Shown here: positions 1 to 8,159 of the stretch, one piece after another
Numbering within the stretch: position 1 is the stretch's first letter
How the letters are laid out: each line of letters opens with the position of its first letter
Source: Ornithinibacillus caprae
Lineage (GTDB): Bacteria > Bacillota > Bacilli > Bacillales > Amphibacillaceae
Reading direction: 5' to 3'
Length of the DNA stretch: 64,000 nucleotides
Assembly: GCF_009728145.1 (NCBI RefSeq)
Contig: NZ_WOCA01000011.1
Span: forward strand, 1 to 64,000
Notes under the pieces: generated by a model
What the model was told of the DNA's origin: nothing
Seen by the model: only the letters and a program-made list of their open reading frames with translations
Databases searched by the model: none
Translations under genes and position numbers: made by a program

Positions 1-87
1 CTTACGAAGTAAATGATCTTGGGGTACTAAGTCTTCTATACTTACAAATTCCACTTCATTTTGAGTATTATTTCTAGTATGAAACAC
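1..87 (-). CDS. IS1182-family transposase, N-terminal fragment (runs off left edge)
   Basis: Only the first 29 codons are inside the window. The translation contains VEFVSIEDLVPQDHLLRK, the N-terminal signature shared by IS1182-family DDE transposases, which move their own insertion sequence. GTG at 87 is chosen as start because AAGGCGG lies 8 bases upstream; another GTG at 96 would overlap that site. A TATAAT box on the minus strand (117-122) could drive it. Seen: the short peptide and the start signals. Known: the family motif. Inferred: an insertion sequence extends left of the window. Whether the rest of the gene is intact cannot be judged here. Confidence 0.75.
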   Translation of the reverse strand, partial: MFHTRNNTQNEVEFVSIEDLVPQDHLLRK

Positions 88-165
88 AGTTACCACCGCC
101 TTATATTGTTACTTATATTATAACAAAATTACGCGGTGAATTGTTAAAGTATTCTAAATAAAAAA

Positions 166-194
166 CAGGCTGGCGAGGGTTTTTCGACAGCCTG
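166..194. repeat. Inverted repeat CAGGCTG/CAGCCTG, probable IS end
   Basis: CAGGCTG (166-172) and CAGCCTG (188-194) form a 7-bp perfect stem, with TTTTTCGACAGCCTG reading into the right arm. It lies about 80 bases upstream of the transposase start, where the terminal inverted repeat of an IS1182-like element would be expected. The assignment as the IS boundary is inference, because the other end is outside the window. Confidence 0.4.
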
Positions 195-218
195 AATCAA
201 GCAATATTTTGCTTGATT
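195..218 (+). terminator. Hairpin followed by T-run
   Basis: AATCAAGCA (195-203) pairs with TGCTTGATT (210-218) around a 6-base loop and is followed by TTTTTTA. It has the form of an intrinsic terminator on the plus strand, but no plus-strand gene is visible upstream, so it may belong to the element end. Confidence 0.4.
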
Positions 219-474
219 TTTTATTGGCAATATAAAATAAGCATATTTTAATTGTCTAATTGTAAAGAAACACTTTACTGGTGGCCCACGCAGCACTCAC
301 AGATCAATTGCCCGAATATAGTGGCTCAAACTCAACACTGGCTCATCCGTCCGCAGTACTTTTAGAAATTATGAGAAACAGGCTATAGATACATTATTAA
401 ACTCATTGGAACGTTCACTTGAACATCTTTATTGATGTATAATTAAGACAAGCCATATAACAGGAGGTGAAAAG
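219..474. other. Intergenic, no gene supported
   Basis: No start codon with a ribosome binding site is seen here. A 37-codon open stretch on the plus strand (322-435) ends in a charged helical-looking tail (AIDTLLNSLERSLEHLY) directly after an in-frame TAG and has no start. It could be the 3' remnant of a deleted gene, but I do not recognise it. Confidence 0.3.
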
Positions 475-549
475 ATGGAAGTTGCTCTAAGCATCTGGGG
501 ATTGGTTGTCTTAGCAATTCTCTTAAAAGATGCTAAGAACGACAGATAA
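475..549 (+). CDS. 24-residue hydrophobic peptide, type I toxin-like
   Basis: A short ORF with an excellent ribosome binding site (AGGAGGTGAAAAG) and ATG at 475. The peptide starts MEVALSIWGLVVLAILL, forming one membrane-spanning segment of about 17 residues, and ends in a charged tail (KDAKNDR). Size, single helix and charged C-terminus resemble Fst/TxpA/holin-like type I toxins of Firmicutes. A stem-loop (550-590) starts right after the stop, as in loci where a convergent antisense RNA overlaps the toxin 3' end. No antisense promoter was clearly identified. Function is inferred; a simple small membrane peptide is the alternative. Confidence 0.5.
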   Translation: MEVALSIWGLVVLAILLKDAKNDR

Positions 550-590
550 GGATAACAGAACAGAACAAGTTTGGCGACTTAGGGTTATCC
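550..590. terminator. Stem-loop behind the 24-residue peptide
   Basis: GGATAAC (550-556) pairs with GTTATCC (584-590), with an inner AAGT/ACTT stem (567-570/577-580) and a 6-base loop. It has no strong T-run, so it may be an RNA-RNA interaction element or mRNA 3' stabiliser rather than a classical terminator. Confidence 0.4.
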
Positions 591-855
591 CTACTCTCGA
601 TTTATATTTAGTTTAACACATCATAGTATATTTCAGACTCCTTAATTTTGAAAAGAAAATGGCAGTTCCTCCATGTCGCTTTATTAGAAGATTCCACCAT
701 TTTCTTTTTCCTTTGTTGTTGGTATGGATCTGAATGTCCCGACCATTACTTAATCGACAGTATCCTCATTTTATCTTCTTCATCTGGTCCTAATTTTAGT
801 AGACTATTCAATGGTCTACAAATATGCTAACTTCCCTTGATTTATGTGAATCTAT

Positions 856-1299
856 TTATTTTAAAGGTTTTACCTTTTGAGCTTTAAGCCTTTCCATTTG
901 CTGTTGTAACATCTGAATTCTGTTCTTTAATTCGGCTTTTTCTAACACAAGCTCCCTATTATTCTCTAACAACTTTGCATTTTTTTCACGTTCTAATTTT
1001 AGGTCTTCCCTTGACTTTCTATATCGTTCTTCTAAAAGTTTCCTACCAGTTAGTGGCCTATTTTCAACTTGGGGAACCGAACTGGCTGCAACCTCTTGTT
1101 CTGCTTTACTTTGCTCATCTTGAATGAGTATGGCTTGGTCACAACGTTGTTTAATTTCTGGACGGTTGTATATAGTCTTTCTTGCTATTCCAGCCTTTTC
1201 TGCAATTTTAGAGATTGATAGTTTCTTTTTTCCACGTCTAAGATTGGAAATAGCTTGATCTATTCTATTAAGCATCTCCTGTTGTTTATCAATTGTCAT
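856..1299 (-). CDS. TnpC-like coiled-coil protein of a Tn554-type element
   Basis: About 147 residues from ATG 1299, with GGGGG eight bases upstream; a longer TTG start at 1314 has no suitable ribosome binding site. Residues about 25-55 form a helix-turn-helix-like segment (ISKIAEKAGIARKTIYN). The C-terminal half (about 90-145) is a charged coiled coil rich in K, E, L and Q. This layout fits the small accessory TnpC/DUF6262-type protein next to the tyrosine recombinases of Tn554-like transposons, thought to influence orientation and efficiency of transposition. It overlaps nothing and follows the recombinase remnant by 4 bases. The ORF is intact, but its partner is broken, so it is probably non-functional in transposition. 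Confidence 0.65.
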   Translation of the reverse strand: MTIDKQQEMLNRIDQAISNLRRGKKKLSISKIAEKAGIARKTIYNRPEIKQRCDQAILIQDEQSKAEQEVAASSVPQVENRPLTGRKLLEERYRKSREDLKLEREKNAKLLENNRELVLEKAELKNRIQMLQQQMERLKAQKVKPLK

Positions 1300-1303
1300 T
1301 ATA

Positions 1304-2380
1304 TTAACCCCCAATTATAGCAGGGTCTTTATATTCTGCATTATCCTTTTCCCCAGAATAACTCATTTGCTTTTCGAGATCTGCTATAATATCCACTAAG
1401 TAATTCTCTATCTTTCTTAATTTGCTTTCATACGGGCCTTCATTTGGAGTTTTTGACAATTCATTTCGCACTCTTTCCAACCGTCCTTTATGCACATTAA
1501 GAAATTCAGGTGTTGTTAAAAAGTTTCGACACCCCAAACAAACTCCATCACCAGCACAGGGTTCATTACGCATTGGATGGTGTAGGCACAAACCATGTGA
1601 TAAAACTTGGATTTTCATAGCTCTACGAAGTTTATCCACCTGATCAACCGTTTTGCCCTTAAACGGGTTATTCTCCTTTAATTTATCTTTAATTTGGAGT
1701 GCCTTTTTACCAGATAATATAGCATCTTCATTTAGAACTTCATTAAAGCGTCTCTTTACCTCTTCTTGAATTGGATGAGTATAATGCTGTGTTCCACGTA
1801 TTGTTTTATGATTCATAATTCCGGAAATTACTTCTATTGAGGCTCCACCTTTTAAAGCATAGGTGGCAAATGCATGTCTAAGCGTATGAGATGTAAAATC
1901 TATTAATTTATCATTTGAATCAAATAATTTATGTTCTCTAAGCCAAGGTCTTAAAAAATTCTTATTCCAATTAGGATGGTTGACAAGTGCAACTGGATAA
2001 CCTTTTTCATTTTTTTTCCTATTTAAAAACAAATAGGATAATCCAGACTCTTCCCTTAATGGTTTTGAATACTCCTAAAGTTTGTTAATAGCCTCAATAA
2101 CAAGTTCATTCGCTGGCTTTAGGACCTCAATGCGTTCAGAATGTAGTTTCCCTGTACTACAATCAATCATTGTTTCTCCACCAATTTCATCTAAGCATCC
2201 GGTTTCAATCGTTATTATTTCGCTTATTCTCAATCCAAGTTGTAGTGTAATCACAGTTGCTAATCTTTTTGTATTTCTTGATTTCTCCTCCTTTTGCCTA
2301 AAAAAGTTTACATTTAAACTACCTTTATTAACCTTATGTACAAAATATTTATTATCTTGGGGTTTATCCATTTCACACAC
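1304..2380 (-). pseudogene. Tn554 TnpB-like tyrosine recombinase, truncated and stop-interrupted
   Basis: Two ORFs in the same frame (2380-2075 and 2074-1304) are separated by one TAG (2077-2075). Together they carry the catalytic half of a tyrosine recombinase: first Arg in LQLGLRISEI, HTLRHAFAT, then the NHKTIRGTQHYTHP segment with the nucleophilic Tyr. A Cys/His cluster follows (HGLCLHHPMRNEPC, then CxGC), typical of long Tn554-type recombinases. Upstream of 2380 an in-frame TGA follows quickly and no N-terminal DNA-binding domain is present, so roughly the first half of a normal TnpB is missing. Seen: both defects. Inferred: a decayed Tn554-like element, with the TnpC-like gene immediately behind. 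Confidence 0.8.
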
Positions 2381-2432
2381 TACGTATAATCAGTGGACGG
2401 TCTCTAAAATGGGACATCATCATTAAATAAAG

Positions 2433-2465
2433 AGGCAAAGGAAATGCATTATTTTTTCCTTGCCT
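2433..2465 (+). terminator. Hairpin with T-run
   Basis: AGGCAAAGGAAA (2433-2444) pairs with TTTCCTTGCCT (2455-2465) with one bulged base, followed by a run of Ts. It lies just upstream of the truncated end of the recombinase and may be a remnant terminator of a lost plus-strand gene. Confidence 0.4.
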
Positions 2466-2563
2466 TTTTTTAATGGAAAAGCAATGTATAGGAAGTCAAA
2501 ACACATTACGTTGGTAATTCTTCATATGGTACAGTCTAAAAAATCTAAAAATTTTGTCGTAAT

Positions 2564-2628
2564 ATATTGCATTTTTCTATTTAAGGTAGTATGATGAATT
2601 TCTCCGATATATTGCATATTGCATATTG
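2564..2628 (+). promoter_or_regulatory. brnQ promoter with repeated ATATTGCAT boxes
   Basis: TTGCAT (2567-2572), a 17-base spacer and TATGAT (2590-2595) form a good SigA promoter. The nonamer ATATTGCAT occurs over the -35 (2564-2572) and twice more, overlapping, downstream of the expected start point (2609-2617 and 2616-2624), with a partial third copy. Repeats on both sides of the promoter suggest a repressor site. The convergent GntR/FCD regulator is one candidate; this link is inference. Confidence 0.55.
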
Positions 2629-2669
2629 AAAATAATTTTTTTAGAATGAACAGCTAAGAGGAGGATTCC

Positions 2670-4028
2670 ATGAAGGAGAAACTATCATTTTCAACATACG
2701 TAGTTATTGGTTTTATGTTATTTGCATTATTTTTTGGAGCTGGTAACTTAATTTTTCCTGCACAGCTTGGACAAGCTTCGGGTACACATCTTTGCCCAGC
2801 GGTGATAGGGTTTTTAATTACAGGAGTTGGCTTACCACTTCTTGGAATCCTGGCAATGGGATATTCGGGTAGCAAAAATCTACAGGAGCTTGCAAGTAGG
2901 GTGAATTCTGTTTATGCAATACTTTTCACATCATTGTTATATCTAACAATAGGTCCATTTTTTGCAGCTCCTAGAACTGGAGCGGTAGCATTTGATGTTG
3001 GGATTGCACCATACCTTGGTGAAGGATCATCGCAAATTGCCTTGTTTATGTTTACGGTCATTTTTTTCGCGGTATCCCTGTGGCTATCATTGAACCCAGC
3101 GAAGATTGTAGAGAATGTCGGTAAAGTATTAGCACCAGGAATTGTAGTATTATTAGTTATATTATTATTTACGGCTATTTTGAACCCAATCGGAATGATC
3201 CAATCCCCAGTAGAAACGTATCAAAGTGGAGCTTTTACAGCGGGGTTTTTAGAGGGATATAATACAATGGATGCGTTAGCGTCACTTGTGTTTGGTATCA
3301 TTGTCATTAACGCTATTCGCTCCATGGGTGTGACGACTAAGAAAGGTATTATGGCTGCAACAGTTAAGACTGGATTAATTGCGACAATACTTCTTGGGGC
3401 ACTATATGCAGCAATAGCATATTTAGGAGCAGTTAGCACGGAAGCTTTTGGAATACTTGATACCGGTGGTGCAGTTCTAAGTGGTGCCGCAGAATACTAT
3501 TTCGGTACCTTTGGATCGATTTTATTATCCATTGTTTTCATCTTGGCATGTTTAACAACTAATATTGGATTAATGACAGCCTGTGGTGAATACTTTAACA
3601 AATTATTTCCTAAATTTAGCTATAAAACGCTGGTTACGTTCTTCACAACTATTACATTTGTGTTTGCTAACTTTGGACTTTCTAATATTATTACGTATTC
3701 CATACCAGTATTAATGTTTCTATATCCACTAGCTATTGTATTAATGTTATTAACATTTTTATCACCATTATTCCATCATGCACGCATTGTATATGTATCA
3801 ACGATCGCAGTGACGTTTTTAATTAGTATTGTTGATGGGGCTAAAACGTTATATAACTCACTTGGAATAGAGGGTTACGGATGGCTACAACCAATTGTTA
3901 CGTTCTATGAAGAAACACTTCCTTTCTATAGTGATGGCCTAGGATGGCTTGTGCCAGTAATCATCGTGATAATCGTTACAGGTATTTATACTAGAATAAT
4001 TAGAGCTTCAGAACCCGTTGAAGCATAA
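2670..4028 (+). CDS. brnQ: Branched-chain amino acid:cation symporter BrnQ
   Basis: A 452-residue, highly hydrophobic protein with about 12 membrane helices, the usual LIVCS/BrnQ length. The N-terminus (FALFFGAGNLIFPAQLGQ) is the family signature, and residues about 60-90 and 215-260 carry the conserved small-residue loops. It would import Leu, Ile or Val with Na+ or H+ across the cytoplasmic membrane. ATG 2670 has AGGAGGA at 2658. The gene stands alone, with its own promoter and an intrinsic terminator shared with the convergent GntR-type regulator. The gene symbol is a family assignment; substrate preference is not provable from sequence. Confidence 0.9.
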   Translation: MKEKLSFSTYVVIGFMLFALFFGAGNLIFPAQLGQASGTHLCPAVIGFLITGVGLPLLGILAMGYSGSKNLQELASRVNSVYAILFTSLLYLTIGPFFAAPRTGAVAFDVGIAPYLGEGSSQIALFMFTVIFFAVSLWLSLNPAKIVENVGKVLAPGIVVLLVILLFTAILNPIGMIQSPVETYQSGAFTAGFLEGYNTMDALASLVFGIIVINAIRSMGVTTKKGIMAATVKTGLIATILLGALYAAIAYLGAVSTEAFGILDTGGAVLSGAAEYYFGTFGSILLSIVFILACLTTNIGLMTACGEYFNKLFPKFSYKTLVTFFTTITFVFANFGLSNIITYSIPVLMFLYPLAIVLMLLTFLSPLFHHARIVYVSTIAVTFLISIVDGAKTLYNSLGIEGYGWLQPIVTFYEETLPFYSDGLGWLVPVIIVIIVTGIYTRIIRASEPVEA

Positions 4029-4030
4029 TA

Positions 4031-4066
4031 AAAGTCGGTATTCTTTTTTAGTAGAATACCGACTTT
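4031..4066. terminator. Bidirectional terminator between brnQ and the GntR gene
   Basis: AAAGTCGGTATTCT (4031-4044) and AGAATACCGACTTT (4053-4066) form a 14-bp perfect stem with A- and T-rich flanks. It can end transcription of both convergent genes. Confidence 0.85.
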
Positions 4067-4067
4067 T

Positions 4068-4730
4068 TTAATGTGCAGCGTAAAAATCAAATTCATGCAT
4101 AATACGAAGCCAGTTTTGTTTCATCAAAACGGAAGCCTGTTCAATATCTTTAGCTTCCATTAATTCAATGATCTGGTTATGTTCATCATAGGATTCGATT
4201 GTAAGAATGAGAGAATGATGAAAAAATAATCTTCTAACGTGTGCTTGTAGTTTTTCTATGACATCATGGATGTATTTATTGTTAGAAGTGTCTACGATAA
4301 ATTGGTGAAACTGCTCGTCAATAGTTAACGCAGTACGATAATCTTGAGCTAAGAGTGCTTCACGAAAATCCTCATTAGTAGTTGACAGCTTAGTGAGTAT
4401 ATCAGGTGTTAAATGGTTAATTGCGAGTTCTGTAGATAAGGCTTGAAGTACTGCTAATGGTGGAAGTAGATCTTTCATCGATTCCTTCTCTACTTCAGTA
4501 ACTTGGGTAGCCTTACCAGGGTACATTTTTACAAAGCCTTGAGATTCAAGTAACTGCAGAGATTCTCGTATTGGAGTTCTGCTGACACCTAATGCCTGTG
4601 CAAGCTCTGTGTCATTCAGTTTTTCTAAAGGATGTAACGTTCCATCGATAATCCAATGTAATAGTTGATTGTATGCGTTCTCTTTAGCTGTTTTTCGAAT
4701 AGGTTTCGAATGATCCGTAGGAATAGGCAT
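4068..4730 (-). CDS. GntR-family regulator, FadR-type with FCD domain
   Basis: 220 residues from ATG 4730, chosen because AAAGGGTG lies 6 bases upstream; an in-frame GTG at 4739 lies within that signal. Residues about 12-75 are a winged helix (LAQALGVSRTPIRESLQLLESQG), diagnostic for GntR. The C-terminal all-helical FCD domain (about 85-215) has the metal/ligand-site pattern with DEQFHQFI and later His residues. Such proteins repress genes for uptake or breakdown of small acids and release DNA on ligand binding. It faces brnQ tail to tail, so control of brnQ is possible but unproven. The upstream region contains a TGTATACTG stretch that could be an autoregulatory site. Confidence 0.85.
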   Translation of the reverse strand: MPIPTDHSKPIRKTAKENAYNQLLHWIIDGTLHPLEKLNDTELAQALGVSRTPIRESLQLLESQGFVKMYPGKATQVTEVEKESMKDLLPPLAVLQALSTELAINHLTPDILTKLSTTNEDFREALLAQDYRTALTIDEQFHQFIVDTSNNKYIHDVIEKLQAHVRRLFFHHSLILTIESYDEHNQIIELMEAKDIEQASVLMKQNWLRIMHEFDFYAAH

Positions 4731-4848
4731 TAGATTCACCCTTTCTCAATGCCTCAAATTATAAACTTTACTATAAGTAACAGTATACAATAAAACGATA
4801 AAAATGGGTACGAACTCATTAATACTTAGGAACTTTACTTCATATAAA

Positions 4849-4878
4849 TACGGTGTGCCAAAGCTTGGCAACACCGTA
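4849..4878 (-). terminator. katA terminator hairpin
   Basis: TACGGTGT (4849-4856) pairs with ACACCGTA (4871-4878), with an inner GCCAAAGCTTGGC palindrome forming the loop end. It lies 11 bases beyond the catalase stop codon. Confidence 0.6.
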
Positions 4879-4889
4879 TAAGAGTAAAA

Positions 4890-6512
4890 TTAATATGGGT
4901 CTGCATTATGTCCCTTTTCAATCGCATCTTTAACAGCTTTATGTGCATCTTTCGCTCCAAGAGGGTGCATTTCTTCTCCGGCTTCCATTTTCATATTACC
5001 CATTTCTTTGCTCTTCTGTTCTAAACCTTCGCGTAAACGACGACCATATTCTTCATCTGCTTCTTCAGCAAGTGCAATCATTTTATCCTGTAGTCGTTTA
5101 TCACATATTGCAAGGTCGTTTACGAGGTTATTAATAAGTTCGTCTTTTTCCCATTGTTCAAATCTGCGGTATGTTTCACCAGCCTGCTTTGTATTACTTT
5201 GACGATCAATGGATTCACGAACGAGATTACCTTCAACATGAGGAGTATGTTCTTTCCCAACTTGTTCAGCTTCCTTTAACCCACCAAGGATAGACGGTTC
5301 ATAATTTATATGTGGATTTTGACCAGGTGCTTTATCATTTTCATATCGTAACTGGCCACCTTCCTGATTCGTTGCAACACGCTTTTTGGCAGCATTTATC
5401 GGAACTTGTAAGTAATTTGCACCTACACGGTAACGCTGAGTGTCAGAATAGGAGAAAGTTCTACCTTGTAACATTTTATCATCTGAAAAATCCAAACCAT
5501 CAACTAATACACCTGTTCCAAAGGCAGCTTGCTCTACTTCCGTATGATAGTTTTCTGGGTTTTTATTTAATACCATTTTCCCAACCGGTAACCATGGGAA
5601 TTGATCCTCAGGCCAGAGCTTTGTATCGTCTAATGGATCAAAATCTAATTCGGGATGTGGTTCATCCTCCATAATTTGAACAAAAAGCTCCCACTCTGGA
5701 TATTCACCACGTTCAATTGCCTCATATAAATCTTGTGTAGCGTGGTTAAAGTTTTTCCCTTGGATTTCTTCAGCTTCTTTAACGGTTAAGTTTTTAATTC
5801 CTTGTTTAGGTTCCCAGTGATACTTAACTAATACAGCTTTTCCTTCACTATTAACCCATTTGTACGTATTAACACCAGATCCTTGCATCATACGATAGTT
5901 AGCAGGAATTCCCCAAGGTGAATAAACAAATGTTACCATGTGGAAGGATTCCGGAGAATTTGCACAAAAGTCAAAGAATCGTTCAGGGTTCTGGACGTTT
6001 GTTACCGGATCTGGTCGAAATGCGTGAATCATATCAGGGAATTTCATTGCATCTCTGATAAAAAAGATTTTTAAGTTATTCCCTACTAAGTCCCAATTTC
6101 CATCTTCTGTGTAAAATTTAACAGCGAATCCGCGTGGGTCTCGTACAGTTTCTGGAGAGTGATTCCCATGTACTACGGTAGAGAAGCGAACGAATACAGG
6201 AGTTTGCTTTCCTTTTTCCTGAAATACTTTTGCTCTTGTATATTTAGAAACAGGTTCATCTCCGACCGTTCCATATGTTTCAAAATAACCATGTGCACCA
6301 GCACCACGTGCATGAACAATTCGTTCTGGAACTTTTTCCCGATCAAAATGACTGATTTTCTCAATAAAATCATAGTTCTCTAGTGTTGCAGGTCCGCGAT
6401 TTCCAACTGTTCTTATATTTTGGTTGTTCGTGACCGGATGTCCTTGTCTAGTCGTTAACGTATCATCATTTTCAATATTTGTTTCGGGGTTATTTGATTG
6501 ATTATCTGTCAC
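4890..6512 (-). CDS. katA: Monofunctional haem catalase KatA
   Basis: 540 residues, start GTG 6512 with AAGGA nine bases upstream. It decomposes H2O2 to water and oxygen in the cytoplasm. The catalytic His segment ([16 protein letters not shown]), the distal Asn region ([20 protein letters not shown]) and the proximal haem Tyr ([10 protein letters not shown]) are present and in order. The length fits small-subunit Bacillus catalases with a C-terminal tail rich in Met and Glu (residues about 495-540). The N-terminal 20 residues are Asn/Asp-rich and variable. It stands as a single transcription unit with a palindrome over its likely promoter, consistent with peroxide-responsive control. Intact and confidently assigned. 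Confidence 0.95.
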   Translation of the reverse strand: MTDNQSNNPETNIENDDTLTTRQGHPVTNNQNIRTVGNRGPATLENYDFIEKISHFDREKVPERIVHARGAGAHGYFETYGTVGDEPVSKYTRAKVFQEKGKQTPVFVRFSTVVHGNHSPETVRDPRGFAVKFYTEDGNWDLVGNNLKIFFIRDAMKFPDMIHAFRPDPVTNVQNPERFFDFCANSPESFHMVTFVYSPWGIPANYRMMQGSGVNTYKWVNSEGKAVLVKYHWEPKQGIKNLTVKEAEEIQGKNFNHATQDLYEAIERGEYPEWELFVQIMEDEPHPELDFDPLDDTKLWPEDQFPWLPVGKMVLNKNPENYHTEVEQAAFGTGVLVDGLDFSDDKMLQGRTFSYSDTQRYRVGANYLQVPINAAKKRVATNQEGGQLRYENDKAPGQNPHINYEPSILGGLKEAEQVGKEHTPHVEGNLVRESIDRQSNTKQAGETYRRFEQWEKDELINNLVNDLAICDKRLQDKMIALAEEADEEYGRRLREGLEQKSKEMGNMKMEAGEEMHPLGAKDAHKAVKDAIEKGHNADPY

Positions 6513-6545
6513 TCTTTACATTCCTTTCTTAAAGAAAATTAATGA

Positions 6546-6607
6546 AGTAATTTCTAAATTACTATCCATAAGTTTCCCATTAATACCAAAAATAATCTGA
6601 TTTTTGG
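6546..6607 (-). promoter_or_regulatory. katA promoter with palindromic operator
   Basis: On the minus strand, TTGGTA and GATAGT separated by 17 bases make a plausible promoter. The perfect palindrome AGTAATTT-AG-AAATTACT (6546-6563) overlaps its -10 and start region. PerR, a Fur-family repressor, commonly controls katA through AT-rich inverted repeats at this place, but the match to the PerR consensus is only approximate. Confidence 0.45.
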
Positions 6608-6618
6608 TAGGAGTTTAT

Positions 6619-6663
6619 ATGAGAAATGGCGAATTTTATTATGAGGCGGGAAGGGGGACCTAG
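6619..6663 (+). CDS. Possible 14-codon leader ORF
   Basis: ATG 6619 follows TAGGAG by 6 bases and encodes MRNGEFYYEAGRGT, ending at TAG 6661-6663. That stop lies one base before the TTG that is the best start of the following metalloprotease-like gene, an arrangement typical of translational coupling. It overlaps the longer in-frame extension of that gene in another frame, so only one of the two readings can be the main one. The peptide is not similar to anything I recognise. Confidence 0.3.
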   Translation: MRNGEFYYEAGRGT

Positions 6664-6664
6664 C

Positions 6665-7525
6665 TTGCAAATAATTGATACGTATCCAGATTTTCCAATA
6701 CAACCTTCAAAAGAACGATTGCAGGAATATTATGCTAAATATCCTGATATATTTGATGTTTATTTTACATATCACTGCAAAAATAAAGATGAGAAGCTGT
6801 TAAAAGCTTTGACTCGTTATGAAGAAGATGTTGACTCGATACAGAGGGTTCATTATCAAATAAGTGAATTGATCGAGAAAGTGGTGCATGTATACGGTAA
6901 AAAGTACGGAGTAACATTTCCTATTGACGTGAATCTGATTGTTGGTGCGTATGGTTCAAATGCATATACACATCGACAAATCATCCCCAATATTACATTT
7001 GCTATGGAGCGATTAACGTTTGAAAAGGATCCGTTGAAGGTGATTATTGCTCATGAATTTGGACATGCAACACATAACATCATAACGGATCAACACCATT
7101 TAAATTGGAAAAACATGCACTGGGAACATCCTTATATTTGGTTGTTACAGGAGGGAGCAGCAACACATTTTTCAAAAGAAATCGTTCCAGATTTACATCC
7201 ATCAATCTATTTTTCCTATGATCTAAAAGGAGAGGAATGGTTTGACTATGCGAACAATCATAAAGTGGAAATTATTCGTTCCTTTTTCGATGATATAGAC
7301 AATGTTAAAAAGACATCTGGAGATATCTTTAAAGAATGGTTTTCGATCAATGGAGGTATGCGATTTGGTTATACTCGATTAGCCTATTTTATAGCTGATT
7401 GTATGTTCCAAGATTTTATTCATAAATTTGGGGAAATAAATACGGTACTGTTATGGAAAGATGAACAGTATTTTAACCTAGTTGATAATTGGTTTAAACA
7501 GTATAGGAATGGAGCTGTACACTAA
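6665..7525 (+). CDS. Putative zinc metalloprotease (HEFGH)
   Basis: About 286 residues from TTG 6665; ATG 6626 or 6641 in the same frame would add 13 or 8 residues. TTG is preferred because AAGGGGG sits 8 bases upstream. The protein has HEFGHATH, an HExxH zinc site, and about 40 residues later QEGAATHFSKE, whose Glu fits the third ligand of gluzincin-type peptidases. There is no signal peptide or membrane segment, so it is predicted cytoplasmic. It overlaps the NUDIX gene by one base (TAATG), implying co-translation. The substrate is unknown; it may belong to one of the uncharacterised DUF2268-like or aminopeptidase-like groups. Confidence 0.65.
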   Translation: MQIIDTYPDFPIQPSKERLQEYYAKYPDIFDVYFTYHCKNKDEKLLKALTRYEEDVDSIQRVHYQISELIEKVVHVYGKKYGVTFPIDVNLIVGAYGSNAYTHRQIIPNITFAMERLTFEKDPLKVIIAHEFGHATHNIITDQHHLNWKNMHWEHPYIWLLQEGAATHFSKEIVPDLHPSIYFSYDLKGEEWFDYANNHKVEIIRSFFDDIDNVKKTSGDIFKEWFSINGGMRFGYTRLAYFIADCMFQDFIHKFGEINTVLLWKDEQYFNLVDNWFKQYRNGAVH

Positions 7526-8013
7526 TGGAAGTTTGGGACTTATACGATAGCAAACGAAACAAGACGGGTAAAACACATGTTAGAGGTGTACCCCTACCAG
7601 AAGAATTATATCATTTAGTTGTTCATGTTTGGGTTGAAAATGATAATGGTGATGTTCTATTATCGAAACGCCATCCTCATAAATCATACGGTGGACTTTG
7701 GGAATGCACTGGTGGTTCTGTTCTAACAGGTGAAACAAGTTTACAAGGAGCTTTGAGGGAGACCCAGGAAGAAATAGGCTTAACCCTAGATGCTAAAATT
7801 GGGAAATTGCTATATAGTCAATTGCGGCAAACGCATCATTTGGATGTTTGGCTATTTCGTTCTAATGCTACTATCGAAGATCTAACATTTCAAGAAGATG
7901 AAGTGATTGATGCCAAATGGGTTAATGAAGATACATATAATTCTATGTTAAAAGAAAAGATGATCGTACCCACATTACATCACTTTTATCAATTAAAAGA
8001 ATCTACCATCTAG
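7525..8013 (+). CDS. NUDIX hydrolase (YfcD/IPP-isomerase-like subgroup)
   Basis: 162 residues. The NUDIX box runs GGSVLTGETSLQGALRETQEE with the required G, E, REXXEE residues, so it should bind Mg2+ and cleave a nucleoside-diphosphate-linked compound. The N-terminus (MEVWDLYDSKRNKTGKTHVRG) is the pattern of the YfcD/isopentenyl-isomerase-like subgroup whose true substrates are poorly known. Its ATG overlaps the stop of the metalloprotease gene, so both form one operon closed by the terminator at 8040. No defects are visible. Confidence 0.85.
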   Translation: MEVWDLYDSKRNKTGKTHVRGVPLPEELYHLVVHVWVENDNGDVLLSKRHPHKSYGGLWECTGGSVLTGETSLQGALRETQEEIGLTLDAKIGKLLYSQLRQTHHLDVWLFRSNATIEDLTFQEDEVIDAKWVNEDTYNSMLKEKMIVPTLHHFYQLKESTI

Positions 8014-8039
8014 GCTTGGTTATCGGACCTTGGACTTAG

Positions 8040-8064
8040 AAACCCTACAGTGGAAGTAGGGTTT
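8040..8064 (+). terminator. Intrinsic terminator
   Basis: AAACCCTAC (8040-8048) pairs with GTAGGGTTT (8056-8064), followed by Ts, 27 bases after the NUDIX stop codon. Confidence 0.85.
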
Positions 8065-8159
8065 TTTTGTGTGCAAAGTTCAGCCGATAAGCCGAAGCCA
8101 AAAAGGGAACTGGACAGTATGATAAGTATTGTAAGTTACAAAATGAAGGAGGAAATAAC

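Noticed and set aside
322-435. 37-codon open frame ending in a helical tail
   Set aside because: It starts after a stop codon with no initiation codon or ribosome binding site; could only be a gene remnant and is not recognisable.
648-830. 60-codon plus-strand ORF rich in Phe, Cys and Ser
   Set aside because: It has a TTG-like start without a ribosome binding site and no recognisable pattern; the DNA looks like non-coding debris beside the recombinase remnant.
2075-2380. 101-codon ORF as an independent gene
   Set aside because: It is in the same frame as the downstream recombinase ORF and carries its first catalytic Arg, so it is the upstream part of one stop-interrupted pseudogene.
6546-6563. 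Firm assignment as a PerR box
   Set aside because: The palindrome lies where a PerR site is expected, but its sequence does not match the TTATAAT-N-ATTATAA consensus well enough for more than a candidate operator.
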